Origin: Jeotgalibaca sp052266715 | GTDB taxonomy: Bacteria; Bacillota; Bacilli; Lactobacillales; Aerococcaceae | Reading direction: 5' to 3' (one strand) | NCBI GenBank assembly: GCA_052266715.1 | Contig: JBQPRB010000002.1 | Length of the DNA stretch: 64,000 bases | Shown: piece by piece, positions 16,766 through 26,185 of the stretch | How positions within the stretch are numbered: the stretch's first letter is position 1 | Layout of the letters: every line of letters begins with the position of its first letter | Position numbers and translations under genes: made by a program | The notes under the pieces: generated by a model | Database searches by the model: none | What the model saw: the letters and a program-made list of their open reading frames with translations, nothing else | What the model was told of the DNA's origin: nothing

Positions 16766-18577
16766 TTAGTCCATATATTTTTCAGTTAATTCCAGAAATG
16801 CTTTCGCATCTTCGGCCATAATATCAATGCCTTGTTTCCAAAAATCTTCTACGGTGATATCTTTACCTAAGTGTTTTTGGACAAGGTCTTCTGTTCTCAT
16901 TACTGCTGTATCTCTCAACAAGGCAATATATTTATCCTCAAAACCTTCAGGATTCTTTTTGTATTCTGCAAAAATGCTTAAACTGAATAAGAAGCCGAAA
17001 GTGTAAGGGAAATTATAGAAGGAAATATCATCAATGAAAAAATGAAGTTTTGAGGCCCAAAAATGGGGATGATATTCACTTAGCTGATTATCAAATGCTT
17101 CTTTTTGAGCATTTACCATTAATTCTGATAAGCGATCGGCTGTTACCAGTCCATTTTGACGTTCGGAATAGAAGGCATTTTCGAATAGGAAACGCGCGTG
17201 AATATTCATAAACATTGCCGTCGCATTTTCCAGTTTTGTGTTCAATAATGAAATTTTTTCTTCTTCAGATTCAGCTGCTTCTACCGTTGCACTAGCGACA
17301 AGCGTTTCAGCAAAAGTTGAGGCTGTTTCTGCCACATTCATTGCATAGCGAGTATTCATGCGTGGTAAATCCCACATTGTATAGCTATGGAAGGCATGAC
17401 CAATTTCATGAGCCAACGTGCTCATATCGCTTGCTGAACCGGTAAAGGTCATAAAAATCCGTGATTCTTTTGTTTCGGGTAAGCTTGTACAATAACCACC
17501 CGGCCGTTTCCCCGATCTATCTTCTGCCTCAACCCAACGATTTTCAATTAAATTTTGTGAGAATTCTGCCAACTTAGGACCGAATTTGGCAAAGTTTTCG
17601 ATAATAAAATCTACGGCTTCATCATAGCTAAATGTACGAGCTTTGAAATCGCCGATGGAAACTGGCGCATCAACATCGTACCAAGCTAGTTTTTCCTTGC
17701 CCATCAAAGCAGCCTTACGGTTCATGAAGTCCAAGAAGGGGTGTTTATTTTTGCTGATGGCGTTCCACATTGCATCCAAAGAAGCTTTTTCAATGCGATT
17801 GTAGCGTAATGGCTCTACCATAAAGTCTGTTTCACCGTGTAATTTATAGTTTTCCAGACGGAATCCTTGCAAATGGTTCAATGTATCTGCGAAGAGGGGT
17901 GCGAAATGTCCCCAAGCTTTTTCCCATTCCACAAAAATTTGTTTACGCACTTGCGGGTCTGGATCTGAATACATCCGGTTCATTGCTTGGCCAGCTGATA
18001 ATTCTTGTATATTTCCATCTTGATCTTTAACAGATATTTTAATCAAAGATACAAGTGAATCGTAATGATTACTCCAGGCCTGGAATCCATCCTGGCTTAA
18101 TTTGGAAATCACGTTTTCTTCCTTTTCACTCAAAAGACGCTTTCCTTCGTCACGCGTTTCTGATAAAGCAAAGGATAATGCACTAAAAGCATCATTACTG
18201 ATTAATGTTTTAAAATCTTCGTCAGTAATGGTTGCCAGTTTTTTGACGATTGTATTTTGTATGATGGTATAGTTTCCGCGAAGCTTAGCTACTTGGAAAA
18301 GTACAGTGCCTGCATGCGCATCAGAAACGTCTGCTGATTGAACGGCATTAATATAGCTTCCAGCTTGGCCGAGACCGTTTGTTATCACTTCACTTTTTGA
18401 TATAAGAACAGAAAGACCATGATAATCAGGTTTATCGTTCAGTGGCTTCCATTCTTCAGCTAGTTGGGTATATTCATCCAATAAGGTGCTTATTTCTTTA
18501 AGCTTGTTCTGTAGGGCATCAGAGTGACTGCCTCCGGAGAAAATACTTTCCAAGTCCCATGTCAATGCATATTTCAT
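16766..18577 (-). CDS. pepF: Oligoendopeptidase F (M3 family)
   Basis: Cytoplasmic zinc metallopeptidase that cleaves oligopeptides of roughly 7-17 residues. 603 residues, normal for PepF. The zinc site HEIGH (in TLAHEIGHAFHS, about residue 390) and the downstream glutamate region (NVAETASTFAE) are present, and the C-terminal HFFIDDISFYNFPY region is typical. The frame starts at ATG 18595, but the sequence between it and ATG 18577 is itself the ribosome site (GGAAGGAAG), so 18577 is the real start. Monocistronic; no clear T-run terminator downstream, only repeat copy A. Confidence 0.94.
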   Translation of the reverse strand: MKYALTWDLESIFSGGSHSDALQNKLKEISTLLDEYTQLAEEWKPLNDKPDYHGLSVLISKSEVITNGLGQAGSYINAVQSADVSDAHAGTVLFQVAKLRGNYTIIQNTIVKKLATITDEDFKTLISNDAFSALSFALSETRDEGKRLLSEKEENVISKLSQDGFQAWSNHYDSLVSLIKISVKDQDGNIQELSAGQAMNRMYSDPDPQVRKQIFVEWEKAWGHFAPLFADTLNHLQGFRLENYKLHGETDFMVEPLRYNRIEKASLDAMWNAISKNKHPFLDFMNRKAALMGKEKLAWYDVDAPVSIGDFKARTFSYDEAVDFIIENFAKFGPKLAEFSQNLIENRWVEAEDRSGKRPGGYCTSLPETKESRIFMTFTGSASDMSTLAHEIGHAFHSYTMWDLPRMNTRYAMNVAETASTFAETLVASATVEAAESEEEKISLLNTKLENATAMFMNIHARFLFENAFYSERQNGLVTADRLSELMVNAQKEAFDNQLSEYHPHFWASKLHFFIDDISFYNFPYTFGFLFSLSIFAEYKKNPEGFEDKYIALLRDTAVMRTEDLVQKHLGKDITVEDFWKQGIDIMAEDAKAFLELTEKYMD

Positions 18578-18711
18578 TTGAAAACTTCCTTCCATTAATT
18601 ACTATTATTTACTTTAGACTATTACTTTCTAAAACGCAAAAGGAATTGCATGAATCATCATTCATTGATAGAATATGTGAGTAAATAAACTATGAGAGAA
18701 GAGGGATTTGA

Positions 18712-19449
18712 ATGGCAGGACATTCAAAATGGAGTAAGATCAAGAATTCTAAAGGTGCAGCAGATCAACAAAGAGGGAAAGTTTTCCAAAAATTTTCTAA
18801 GGAAATCTATATTGCAGCGAAAGAAGGCGGTCCTGATCCCTCATCTAATCCGGCTTTGCGTTTGAAAATCGAAAAAGCAAAAGCGGCAAATATGCCAAAT
18901 GATAATATCAATCGAGCAATTCAAAAAGCGTCATCTTCTGGGGAAGGTGAAAACTATGAAGAAATCTATTATGAAGGTTATGGGCCTAACGGTGTTGCAG
19001 TATTAGTTGAAGCCTTAACAGATAACCGTAACCGTACAGCCACAAATATTCGTGTTGCATTTAATAAAAATGGTGGGGCTCTAGGAGAATCCGGTTCAGT
19101 AGCTTATATGTTTGATCGCAAAGGGTATATCGCAATCGAGCGTGAAGGTTTAGACGTTGATGAAGATACAATGTTAATGAGTGTATTGGAAGCAGGTGGT
19201 GAAGAACTGGAAACAAGTGAAGATGTATTCGAAATCTATACTGCCCCTTCTGAATTGAATGCAGTTCGTGATGCTTTGGAGTCTGAAGGTTATACTTTGG
19301 CGCAAGCCGAATCGACAATGATCCCGCAGACAATGGTTGATATTGATGCTGACAAAGAAACAATGTTCCGCACAATGCTTGAAAAGTTAGAAGAAGACGA
19401 TGACGTGCAAGAAGTTTATCACAACGCAAATTTAGATGATGAAGAATAA
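18712..19449 (+). CDS. yebC: YebC/PmpR family protein
   Basis: 245 residues, standard length, with the family start MAGHSKWSKIKN and the three-domain YebC/TACO1 layout; the acidic C-terminus (EEDDDVQEVYHNANL) is also typical. The family was first described as transcription regulators; newer work places YebC-type proteins on the ribosome, easing translation of proline-rich motifs. ATG 18712 has AGAGGGA. Divergent from pepF, ended by a terminator. Confidence 0.93.
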   Translation: MAGHSKWSKIKNSKGAADQQRGKVFQKFSKEIYIAAKEGGPDPSSNPALRLKIEKAKAANMPNDNINRAIQKASSSGEGENYEEIYYEGYGPNGVAVLVEALTDNRNRTATNIRVAFNKNGGALGESGSVAYMFDRKGYIAIEREGLDVDEDTMLMSVLEAGGEELETSEDVFEIYTAPSELNAVRDALESEGYTLAQAESTMIPQTMVDIDADKETMFRTMLEKLEEDDDVQEVYHNANLDDEE

Positions 19450-19450
19450 C

Positions 19451-19488
19451 AAAAAGGTTTGGCGAATTTTTTCGCCAAACCTTTTTTT
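19451..19488. terminator. Terminator between yebC and yitT
   Basis: AAAGGTTTGGCGAA paired with its complement, flanked by A and T runs; serves both convergent genes. Confidence 0.9.
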
Positions 19489-19495
19489 GTACAGA

Positions 19496-20392
19496 TTAAC
19501 TCTCATATTCCTTATTTTCGATATACTCTGTCATTTTAACTTGATATTCTTCGTCTGAAACAATGTATGAGAACCCTTCACCAACCACATTTTGTACTTC
19601 GCTAATAACAACGAAAGCTTTGTCATCAATGTGTGTAATGAGTTTATTCAGAGGCATCAGTTGTTGACGGTTAATCACAACCATAATGACTTTTTTATTA
19701 TCTTTACGATAATATCCCTCTGCATAGAATAAGGTCATGCCCCGACCAATAATATGTTCAATCTCTTTGGCAATTTCTTCGTGCTTATCGCTCACAATGA
19801 ATACAGATTTTTTGGGATTGAACCCTTCTAGAATAAAGTTTAGCACTTTGGTTTGTACATATAGATGTACTATCGTCAGCAGCACATTCTCCAAACCAAT
19901 TATAAAGATGGAAGGTGTCACAATAATGATGTCCAATACTACCAAGGCGATACTTGTACTCCAACCCAAATACTTGTTCATGATTAAAGCGATGATATCA
20001 GTTCCTGCTGTTGATCCTCCCGCTTGCATAATGATTCCAACTGAAGCTCCCACTAAAGCTCCGGAACATAACGGTGCCAAAATGATTAAATCCATCTCAT
20101 AGGACCAGCCATAAGTCAATTGGAGAAAGATAGAAGTCATCAGCATAGAAAAAATTGTTAGTCTCATCGTCATTCTATCCAAGAATCGGTAGCCAATAAT
20201 TAATATAATGCCGTTTAAAATTAACGTGGTGACAGAAACAGGCAAGCTCGTTAAATAATAAATCATCAATCCAATTCCGGTTACGCCACCTTCACCCAGA
20301 TTATTGGGAATCGAGAATGTGTTAATAGCAATTGAGAAAATGAAAGCTCCTAGTGTACACCACAAAAGGGAATAAAATATATTTTTTTTCAT
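19496..20392 (-). CDS. YitT family membrane protein (DUF161/DUF2179)
   Basis: 298 residues: five or six hydrophobic helices in the first 190 residues, with the signature GEGGVTGIG in the first loop and GGSTAGTDI before the fifth helix, followed by a soluble C-terminal DUF2179 domain. Transport function is suspected for the family but substrates are not established. ATG 20392 follows AAAGGAG. Its start is divergent from the comG operon. Confidence 0.88.
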   Translation of the reverse strand: MKKNIFYSLLWCTLGAFIFSIAINTFSIPNNLGEGGVTGIGLMIYYLTSLPVSVTTLILNGIILIIGYRFLDRMTMRLTIFSMLMTSIFLQLTYGWSYEMDLIILAPLCSGALVGASVGIIMQAGGSTAGTDIIALIMNKYLGWSTSIALVVLDIIIVTPSIFIIGLENVLLTIVHLYVQTKVLNFILEGFNPKKSVFIVSDKHEEIAKEIEHIIGRGMTLFYAEGYYRKDNKKVIMVVINRQQLMPLNKLITHIDDKAFVVISEVQNVVGEGFSYIVSDEEYQVKMTEYIENKEYES

Positions 20393-20488
20393 TCTTCAAA
20401 ACTCCTTTCTTACATGAATGAATCCATTATAGCCCGAAGCAATCAGTTTTCAGAAAACAAATCCCTTAATGAGAAAAAATTAATTTTT

Positions 20489-20513
20489 AAAAAAAAGCTT
20501 TTTAGCTTTTTTT
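20489..20513 (+). promoter_or_regulatory. AT-rich hairpin in the comG leader
   Basis: A run of A ending in GCT pairs perfectly with AGC followed by a run of T (10-bp stem, 3-4-base T loop), 33 bases upstream of the comGA start. It looks like a weak terminator or attenuator facing the operon. No upstream plus-strand gene needs termination. Confidence 0.4.
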
Positions 20514-20545
20514 GCTTATATATATATGAAAGGAGGAATTTAACA

Positions 20546-21595
20546 TTGGAAAAGCAGATTCAAGAAATGCTACGCCTGGCCATGAGAAACGGCATCTCGG
20601 ATATTCATGTCTTACCAAGCCCCTCTCAGTACGAAGTATTTTTTCGTGTTCCATCTGGACTACAGCGAATGTTTCAAATGCCGTTAGACACTGGATTGCG
20701 TTACCTGGCTCATTTTAAATTTTCAGCTAGTATGGATATTGGTGAAAGGCGTAGACCGCAATCTGGATCTTGTCATATTCAGATTGATAGTCAAGTATTG
20801 GAATTGAGAATATCGACTATTTCAAATTATTTGTATCAGGAATCAATGGTCTTAAGAATCCTGTATGACCATCACCAACAATCAAATGAAAAAATGCAAT
20901 TATTTTTTCCAGGTGAATACGATGAACTAGAACGCCTACTCAATCACAAAAGTGGCTTGATTTTATTTTCTGGTCCTGTTGGTTCAGGGAAGACTACCAC
21001 CATCTATCATTTATTAAGGCAAAAGTATGCGAGTGAACCCATGCAAGTAATCACTATGGAAGATCCCGTTGAGATTAAGGAACCCAAATTCTTACAAGCG
21101 GAAGTCAATGAAAAGGCAGGTCTATCGTACGAGGTTTTAATTAAACAATCTCTCAGGCATCATCCCGATATTCTTGTTATTGGAGAAATCAGGGATGTCG
21201 AAACTGCCAAAATGGTTATCCGTAGCGCATTAACTGGGCACTTAGTATTAGCGACCATTCATGCTAAATCCTGCGTTGGTGTAATTGAACGCTTATTGGA
21301 ATTAGGGGTTTCAATGGAGCAATTACGTCAGTCCCTGATTGGGGTGTTATCGCAACGTCTGATTAATAAATTCTGTCCATTATGCGAAGGCGCTTGTTCA
21401 ATATACTGTCGTCATAATCAAACGACCGAGAAAAAAGCCGTTATGTTTGAAATTTTATCCTCAAAAAATTTAGAATCGACTTTGAAATGTAAGGAGGGGA
21501 ATCGAGACTTTGCAAAAATGAATGCAAAGTTACGAAAAGCCTATGGTTGTGGTTATATTAGCGAAAAAGACTTTAAAAACCACTATGTTACATAA
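20546..21595 (+). CDS. comGA: Competence pilus assembly ATPase ComGA
   Basis: PulE/VirB11-type secretion ATPase that powers assembly of the transformation pseudopilus. 349 residues: Walker A GPVGSGKTTT near residue 137, Asp box, Walker B LVIGEIRD, and His box (ATIHAKS). A cysteine cluster CPLCEGACSIYC lies near residue 278, matching the C-terminal zinc region of the family. The frame opens upstream at 20414, but TTG 20546 follows AAAGGAGG, and homologues start here. First gene of a seven-gene comG operon with tight overlaps. Confidence 0.93.
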   Translation: MEKQIQEMLRLAMRNGISDIHVLPSPSQYEVFFRVPSGLQRMFQMPLDTGLRYLAHFKFSASMDIGERRRPQSGSCHIQIDSQVLELRISTISNYLYQESMVLRILYDHHQQSNEKMQLFFPGEYDELERLLNHKSGLILFSGPVGSGKTTTIYHLLRQKYASEPMQVITMEDPVEIKEPKFLQAEVNEKAGLSYEVLIKQSLRHHPDILVIGEIRDVETAKMVIRSALTGHLVLATIHAKSCVGVIERLLELGVSMEQLRQSLIGVLSQRLINKFCPLCEGACSIYCRHNQTTEKKAVMFEILSSKNLESTLKCKEGNRDFAKMNAKLRKAYGCGYISEKDFKNHYVT

Positions 21596-22604
21596 AAAGT
21601 GGTCCTCTAAGATACAGGTGAATTTTTTATTGCAGTTATCAGAATTGTTACACGAAGGTTTTCCTCTGATTGATGGTCTTCATTTTTTACAAATTACAAT
21701 GGGATCACAAAAAAAAGCAATCAACGCTGTCTCACAACAATTAGAACGAGGTTTTTCTTTCGTTGATGCTATCCAACCATTAGGATTTAACCATAGAATG
21801 TTAACCCAACTTCATTTATCTGTTCTAAACGGTAACTTTGTTGAAACATTGAATTTTTGTGCCGAATATATTCAAACAATTGATAAACAACGTCGGATGT
21901 TAAAAAAAGTTGCCATTTATCCCTTGTTTCTTGTTTTTATGGCCATTACGATGTTGTTTATTGTTAGACGTTTTATGCTGCCGACCCTCCAGTCAGTAGG
22001 GGGGAATGCTAATAACTTGACGCGATTTGTACTTTGGTATTTGAAATACTTACCTCACATTGCATGGGGAACGACGAGCGTCCTGTTTATTACCTTATGT
22101 TGTTTTGGATTTTATTGGAAAAAGAAAGACGTATATTATCGCGCGTGCTTTTTGACACAAATCCCCCTAGTTGGTAACTACGTGCGCCTTTATTATTCTT
22201 TTTATTTTGCCAGGGAACTCTCCTGCTTTTTGGAGAATGGGCTTTCAGTCAGTCAAATGATTGAAATGATGAAACAATTAAAAACCGATCCTTTGATGGC
22301 AGAATTAGCACATAAAATGTCCAATAGTCTTCTTTCAGGGGATACCTTACCTCACTTTATATCAGATACCCTAATTTTCAATCAAGAAATGTCATGGATT
22401 ATTCACCACGGTGAACTTACTAGTCAAGTGGCTATCAAACTAAAATTTTATTCTGTGACATGCTTTAAAGAATTAATTGAACGGATTGAGAGATTGATTC
22501 AAATTGTTCAGCCAGTCATCTTTATGGGGATAGGGCTACTGGTTATACTAATCTATTTAACGTTGATGTTGCCGATGCTAAACATGATGAGAGGAGTCTA
22601 TTAA
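21585..22604 (+). CDS. comGB: Competence pilus polytopic membrane protein ComGB
   Basis: PilC/GspF-type inner-membrane platform. 339 residues with two GspF-like repeats separated by membrane helices (about 110-135, 160-185 and 305-335). The first repeat begins FLLQLSELLHEGFPL, the second begins FYFARELSCFLENGLSV. The start is uncertain: ATG 21585 overlaps the end of comGA by 11 bases and lacks a strong ribosome site, suggesting translational coupling; ATG 21543 would add 14 residues. Either fits the family length. Confidence 0.88.
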   Translation: MLHKKWSSKIQVNFLLQLSELLHEGFPLIDGLHFLQITMGSQKKAINAVSQQLERGFSFVDAIQPLGFNHRMLTQLHLSVLNGNFVETLNFCAEYIQTIDKQRRMLKKVAIYPLFLVFMAITMLFIVRRFMLPTLQSVGGNANNLTRFVLWYLKYLPHIAWGTTSVLFITLCCFGFYWKKKDVYYRACFLTQIPLVGNYVRLYYSFYFARELSCFLENGLSVSQMIEMMKQLKTDPLMAELAHKMSNSLLSGDTLPHFISDTLIFNQEMSWIIHHGELTSQVAIKLKFYSVTCFKELIERIERLIQIVQPVIFMGIGLLVILIYLTLMLPMLNMMRGVY

Positions 22605-22605
22605 A

Positions 22606-22893
22606 ATGAAAGCAATTAAAAATAAACGAGGTTTTACATTGATAGAAATGCTGATTGTGCTGGTAATTGTTTCAGTACTGAGTTTGTTGATTGTTCCAAA
22701 TATTTCCAAAACAACCGAAAATGTAGATGAGGAAGCTGAGTATGCTTTAACCCGGGTTATTGAGTCACAAGCCAGCATATATAAGTTAGAGAATGGAACC
22801 GCCCCAAGTACGCTGGCAGAGTTAGAACAGGGTGGATACCTCACGCAAGAACAGGTTGATAAAGCTGAGATTTGGGCAATTACCATACCGTGA
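22606..22893 (+). CDS. comGC: Major competence pseudopilin ComGC
   Basis: 95 residues with a class III leader: a basic N-terminus, then the prepilin peptidase site GFTLIE (cleavage after G9) and a hydrophobic helix to about residue 30. This is the major subunit of the transformation pilus. Starts with ATG one base after the comGB stop codon with AGAGGAG upstream, so it is translated in the same operon. The processing enzyme ComC is not in this window. Confidence 0.92.
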   Translation: MKAIKNKRGFTLIEMLIVLVIVSVLSLLIVPNISKTTENVDEEAEYALTRVIESQASIYKLENGTAPSTLAELEQGGYLTQEQVDKAEIWAITIP

Positions 22894-23333
22894 AAAAAGC
22901 AGGATTCACTTTGCTCGAAACTCTTACTGTGCTTTTGATTACATCCATAATATTCATGGTTGGTATACAAGTTAAAAGTATTCAAACAGATAATTACGAA
23001 CTACGTTTTTTTGTTAAAGAATTTATGAGTGAAATCGAAAATGCACAAAATAAGGCGGTCGTCACAGGAAGAGGAGTCATTGTTGAAAGAAAAAAAGAGA
23101 ATGGAGAAACTATTTATTATTTTTCCCAAGATGACTCAATCAAAATGGGAACTCAAAAACGACTTGTTTTACCTTCATCAGTAACAGCCACTAATTTCAG
23201 TTCCTTCTGGATTAAAAGTCATACGGGATACATACCTCCTTCCACCGTCAATTTTTGGAACAATCATTTGAATATCAGAATATCTTTCCAATTTGGATTA
23301 GGGAGGATGGAAGTTGAAGAAACTAAAAAATGA
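22890..23333 (+). CDS. comGD: Minor competence pseudopilin ComGD
   Basis: 147 residues with a prepilin signal KKAGFTLLE and a hydrophobic helix after it, followed by a GspH-like beta domain. GTG 22890 overlaps the comGC stop (GTGA), the usual coupling in comG operons. An upstream TTG at 22872 would add six residues to the leader and cannot be excluded. Role: minor pilin that primes pseudopilus assembly. Confidence 0.85.
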   Translation: MKKAGFTLLETLTVLLITSIIFMVGIQVKSIQTDNYELRFFVKEFMSEIENAQNKAVVTGRGVIVERKKENGETIYYFSQDDSIKMGTQKRLVLPSSVTATNFSSFWIKSHTGYIPPSTVNFWNNHLNIRISFQFGLGRMEVEETKK

Positions 23334-23628
23334 AGGTGGTTTCATGTTAGTTGAGAGTTTGGTCAGTTTGAGCATAATCAGTCTCGTGATTGTGACCATG
23401 ATTCCTGTAATCGCACAAATGATGCAAAAAGTTCAAAATATCCAAAGAGAAGTGGAAGGATGGCGCTATTTCCAGGATAGTGTGATTCTTCATAAAGACC
23501 GTGGCGTTATTTCCAGTAGGACTAGTGACGGTTATCAGATGATATGGAGTGGACAAGAAAACAAGCAGCAAATAACGATTTCTTATCCCGAAGGAATAGA
23601 GGTGTTATATGTGGAAATATTGCCTTGA
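23314..23628 (+). CDS. comGE: Minor competence pseudopilin ComGE
   Basis: 104 residues starting from TTG with GGAGGATGG just upstream, overlapping comGD by 20 bases. The leader has the prepilin site GGFMLVE, with Met at the position usually held by Thr, then a long hydrophobic helix. Identified by position and leader; the rest is poorly conserved in the family. Confidence 0.78.
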   Translation: MKKLKNEGGFMLVESLVSLSIISLVIVTMIPVIAQMMQKVQNIQREVEGWRYFQDSVILHKDRGVISSRTSDGYQMIWSGQENKQQITISYPEGIEVLYVEILP

Positions 23629-24064
23629 ATTCAGAAATAACAAAGGATTCACACTCCTAGAAAGCTTGTTTGCGTTGATGGTAAACAGTTTGGTGTTGCT
23701 ATTGGTGGGAACGACACTGCAGACAATGGTGAAAACAGAAACCGTTATGGAAGATCAAAAACAAAATATTGAGTGGCATATATTTCTAAATCAAGTTGAA
23801 AATGATGTTATTGATAAAAAAATGATAAAAGTCGTCCCTTACGAAGTGACCCTAGAGGAAAATCAAACAAAAGATAAAATCACCTACTCGCTTTCAGCTG
23901 CAAAAATTAAATGGCTGAGAAACGGCACTGGCTATGTTCCCATGTTAAATAAAGTCAAGGATGTAAAATTTCAGGAAACTGAAAATGGTCTTTCAATAGA
24001 ATCTCATTTCAAAAATGGTCAAATTTTGAGAGGGTCGATGGCGATTGAAAAGAAAAGGCAATAG
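23609..24064 (+). CDS. comGF: Minor competence pseudopilin ComGF
   Basis: 151 residues with prepilin signal NNKGFTLLE at about residues 10-18, a hydrophobic helix (20-40) and a ComGF beta-rich domain (ends GQILRGSMAIEKKRQ). It overlaps comGE by 20 bases; ATG 23609 follows AGAGGTG. Minor component of the transformation pilus. Confidence 0.84.
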   Translation: MWKYCLEFRNNKGFTLLESLFALMVNSLVLLLVGTTLQTMVKTETVMEDQKQNIEWHIFLNQVENDVIDKKMIKVVPYEVTLEENQTKDKITYSLSAAKIKWLRNGTGYVPMLNKVKDVKFQETENGLSIESHFKNGQILRGSMAIEKKRQ

Positions 24065-24359
24065 AGGCGCAGTCCTCCCAATTGTATTGGTAGCACTCGT
24101 TATTACCCAACTTACTTTTTTTAGTGTTATGGAAATATATGAGAATCAAATGGAAACCTATATTCTCTTATCCCAACACTACCAGGCCCAAACTCTACTT
24201 TCTATTACGGAAAGTGAATTAAGTGAAAATGATCATGCAAAATTAATTGCATTTAATATCGGTAGGGTACAAATTGAAAAAATCAGTGATAAGAGTTACC
24301 TGCTAACCTGCCATCTGCCTTCCGGTTATACTGAAATTAAAACTATAATTATCAACTAA
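24045..24359 (+). CDS. comGG: Competence protein ComGG (putative)
   Basis: 104 residues from TTG 24045, overlapping comGF by 20 bases. A short basic N-terminus and a hydrophobic helix (residues 8-29) fit a pilin-like protein, but the GFTLxE motif is replaced by GAVLPI, as in many ComGG proteins, which lack strict prepilin processing sites. Assigned by position as the last gene of comG. Confidence 0.68.
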   Translation: MKRKGNRGAVLPIVLVALVITQLTFFSVMEIYENQMETYILLSQHYQAQTLLSITESELSENDHAKLIAFNIGRVQIEKISDKSYLLTCHLPSGYTEIKTIIIN

Positions 24360-24403
24360 CCGTTTGCCAACTGAAAAAAATCAGTTGGCAAACGGTATTT
24401 TTC
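24359..24403 (+). terminator. Terminator after comG operon
   Basis: A 16-bp perfect stem (ACCGTTTGCCAACTGA and complement) with an A-rich loop, followed by ATTTTT; it starts at the comGG stop codon. Confidence 0.9.
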
Positions 24404-24474
24404 TCCGAAACGTTTAATTCTTTGTTATAATAGATAAGAATGATTTCTGAAATGCAGAAAGGAAGTTGCTGTTT

Positions 24475-25536
24475 ATGAGCAGACTATCAAAATTACAAGC
24501 AGTTTTAAAAGAAGAAAAAATGGATGCAATACTGGTGACCAGCCCATATAACCTACGGTATGTTTCCAACTTTACCGGTACTACAGGTCTGGCTGTCGTT
24601 ACCCAGGATGAAGCATATTTCGTAACGGATTTCCGTTATACAAAACAAGCGGCAGATCAAGCAAGAGGATTTAAAGTGGTTCGCAACCTTGGACCAATAT
24701 TTAAAGAAGTTGCAAAAATTGTTGAAGATTGCAAAATCGAAACATTAGGCTTCGAGGATGCCTATGTTTCATTCAGAAGTTATGATGAACTGGAATCTTT
24801 ACTGTCCAGTGACTTAGTTCCGGCTTCAGGTATTATTGAAGAACTCAGAGAAGTTAAAGATGAAGAAGAAATTGCTACTATTAAAGCGGCTTGTGCTATT
24901 TCTGATGCAGCATTCACTTATATTCTTGATTTCATCAAACCTGGGGTTTCAGAAATCGAAATTGCCAATAAATTAGATTTCTTTATGCGTGAAAAAGGAG
25001 CGACTGGCGTATCTTTCGAAACAATCGTGGCGAGTGGTTACCGTTCTGCAATGCCCCATGGTGTGGCAAGTGATAAATTAATTGAACAAGGTGATTTTGT
25101 AACCCTTGACTTTGGTTGTTATTACAAAGGATATGTTTCTGATATGACACGTACAGTTTCTGTGGGTGAACCTGATCCTAAGTTGAAAGAAATTTATGAT
25201 ATTGTTCTTCAAGCACAGTTGAAAGTAAACGCGGAAGCAAAAGCAGGTATGAGCGGTATCGAAGTAGACAGTGTAGCGCGTGATTATATTACGGAAAAAG
25301 GTTACGGTGAATACTTCGGCCATTCTAACGGTCATGGTATTGGATTGGAAATTCACGAAGGTCCAAACACGTCACAGAAATCACCCAAAGTATTAGTTCC
25401 AAACAACATTATCACCAACGAACCAGGTATTTATATTGAAGGCTTGGGCGGGGTTCGTATCGAAGATGACTTATTAATTACCGAAAATGGGAATGAAGTA
25501 TTGACATTTTCACCCAAAGAGCTAATTATTGTATAA
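24475..25536 (+). CDS. Xaa-Pro peptidase (M24B, YqhT type)
   Basis: 353-residue metallopeptidase of the same clan as pepQ in this window. Creatinase-like N-terminal domain, then a catalytic domain with all metal ligands: two Asp in DFGCYYKGYVSD, His in HGIGLEIHE, Glu in TNEPG and RIEDD. It cleaves N-terminal X-Pro bonds. Its place directly before efp matches yqhT-efp in Bacillus. ATG 24475 has AAAGGAAG upstream; the in-frame TTG 24466 lies between the two. A TATAAT at 24426 may be its promoter. Confidence 0.9.
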   Translation: MSRLSKLQAVLKEEKMDAILVTSPYNLRYVSNFTGTTGLAVVTQDEAYFVTDFRYTKQAADQARGFKVVRNLGPIFKEVAKIVEDCKIETLGFEDAYVSFRSYDELESLLSSDLVPASGIIEELREVKDEEEIATIKAACAISDAAFTYILDFIKPGVSEIEIANKLDFFMREKGATGVSFETIVASGYRSAMPHGVASDKLIEQGDFVTLDFGCYYKGYVSDMTRTVSVGEPDPKLKEIYDIVLQAQLKVNAEAKAGMSGIEVDSVARDYITEKGYGEYFGHSNGHGIGLEIHEGPNTSQKSPKVLVPNNIITNEPGIYIEGLGGVRIEDDLLITENGNEVLTFSPKELIIV

Positions 25537-25601
25537 TTCGTAGGTAGAAAGAACGAAAATGTGGTAAAATTAAGCAAAATGATGTCTCAGGAGGATTCAA
25601 T

Positions 25602-26159
25602 ATGATTTCAGTGAATGATTTTAAAACCGGTCTTACAATCGAAATGGATGGTGGCCTTTGGAAAGTAGTTGACTTCCAACACGTTAAGCCAGGTAAAGGG
25701 GCAGCTTTTGTACGTTCTAAATTAAAAAATCTACGTACTGGTGCTGTTCAAGAAAAAACTTTCCGTGCTGGCGAAAAAGTTGGGCGTGCTCACATTTCTA
25801 ACCGTAAAATGCAATATTTATACGAATCTGGCGGTTCTTATGTTTTCATGGATACTGAAAACTATGAACAAGTTGAATTGCAAGCCGCACAACTTGAGCA
25901 CGAACTAAACTACTTGTTGGAAAACATGGAAGTACATATTATTATGTATGAAACAGAAACATTAGGTGTGACATTACCTAATACCGTTACATTGACAGTT
26001 GAAGAAACTGAGCCAGGAATCAAAGGAGATACAGCTTCAGGTGGTTCAAAACCAGCTAAAATGGAAACCGGATTATATGTTAACGTCCCTTTCTTTGTAA
26101 ATGCAGGAGACAAACTTGTTATCAACACTGAGGATGGTTCATACGTATCACGTGGATAA
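25602..26159 (+). CDS. efp: Translation elongation factor P
   Basis: 185 residues, exact family length. Binds between the P and E sites and rescues ribosomes stalled at polyproline. The KOW-like N-terminal domain has the KPGKGAAF loop with the modifiable lysine near residue 32, followed by two OB domains, the last ending with INTEDGSYVSRG. Ribosome site AGGAGG. With YebC also in the window, two factors acting on proline stalling are present. Confidence 0.96.
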   Translation: MISVNDFKTGLTIEMDGGLWKVVDFQHVKPGKGAAFVRSKLKNLRTGAVQEKTFRAGEKVGRAHISNRKMQYLYESGGSYVFMDTENYEQVELQAAQLEHELNYLLENMEVHIIMYETETLGVTLPNTVTLTVEETEPGIKGDTASGGSKPAKMETGLYVNVPFFVNAGDKLVINTEDGSYVSRG

Positions 26160-26185
26160 TAATGACTGAAGAGGGGTTGAAGAGT

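Noticed and set aside
16606..16821. 71-codon frame in repeat copy A (and its counterpart at 60740)
   Set aside because: The similarity between the two translations follows the shared structured repeat; the substitutions conserve base pairs, not amino acids, and the frames diverge after the module.
20476..20502. Two AAAA-N5-TTTT motifs upstream of comGA resembling ComK boxes
   Set aside because: They are only one base apart, not separated by 8, 18 or 31 bases as ComK needs, and occur in a segment that is almost purely A/T; Lactobacillales also generally lack ComK control of comG.
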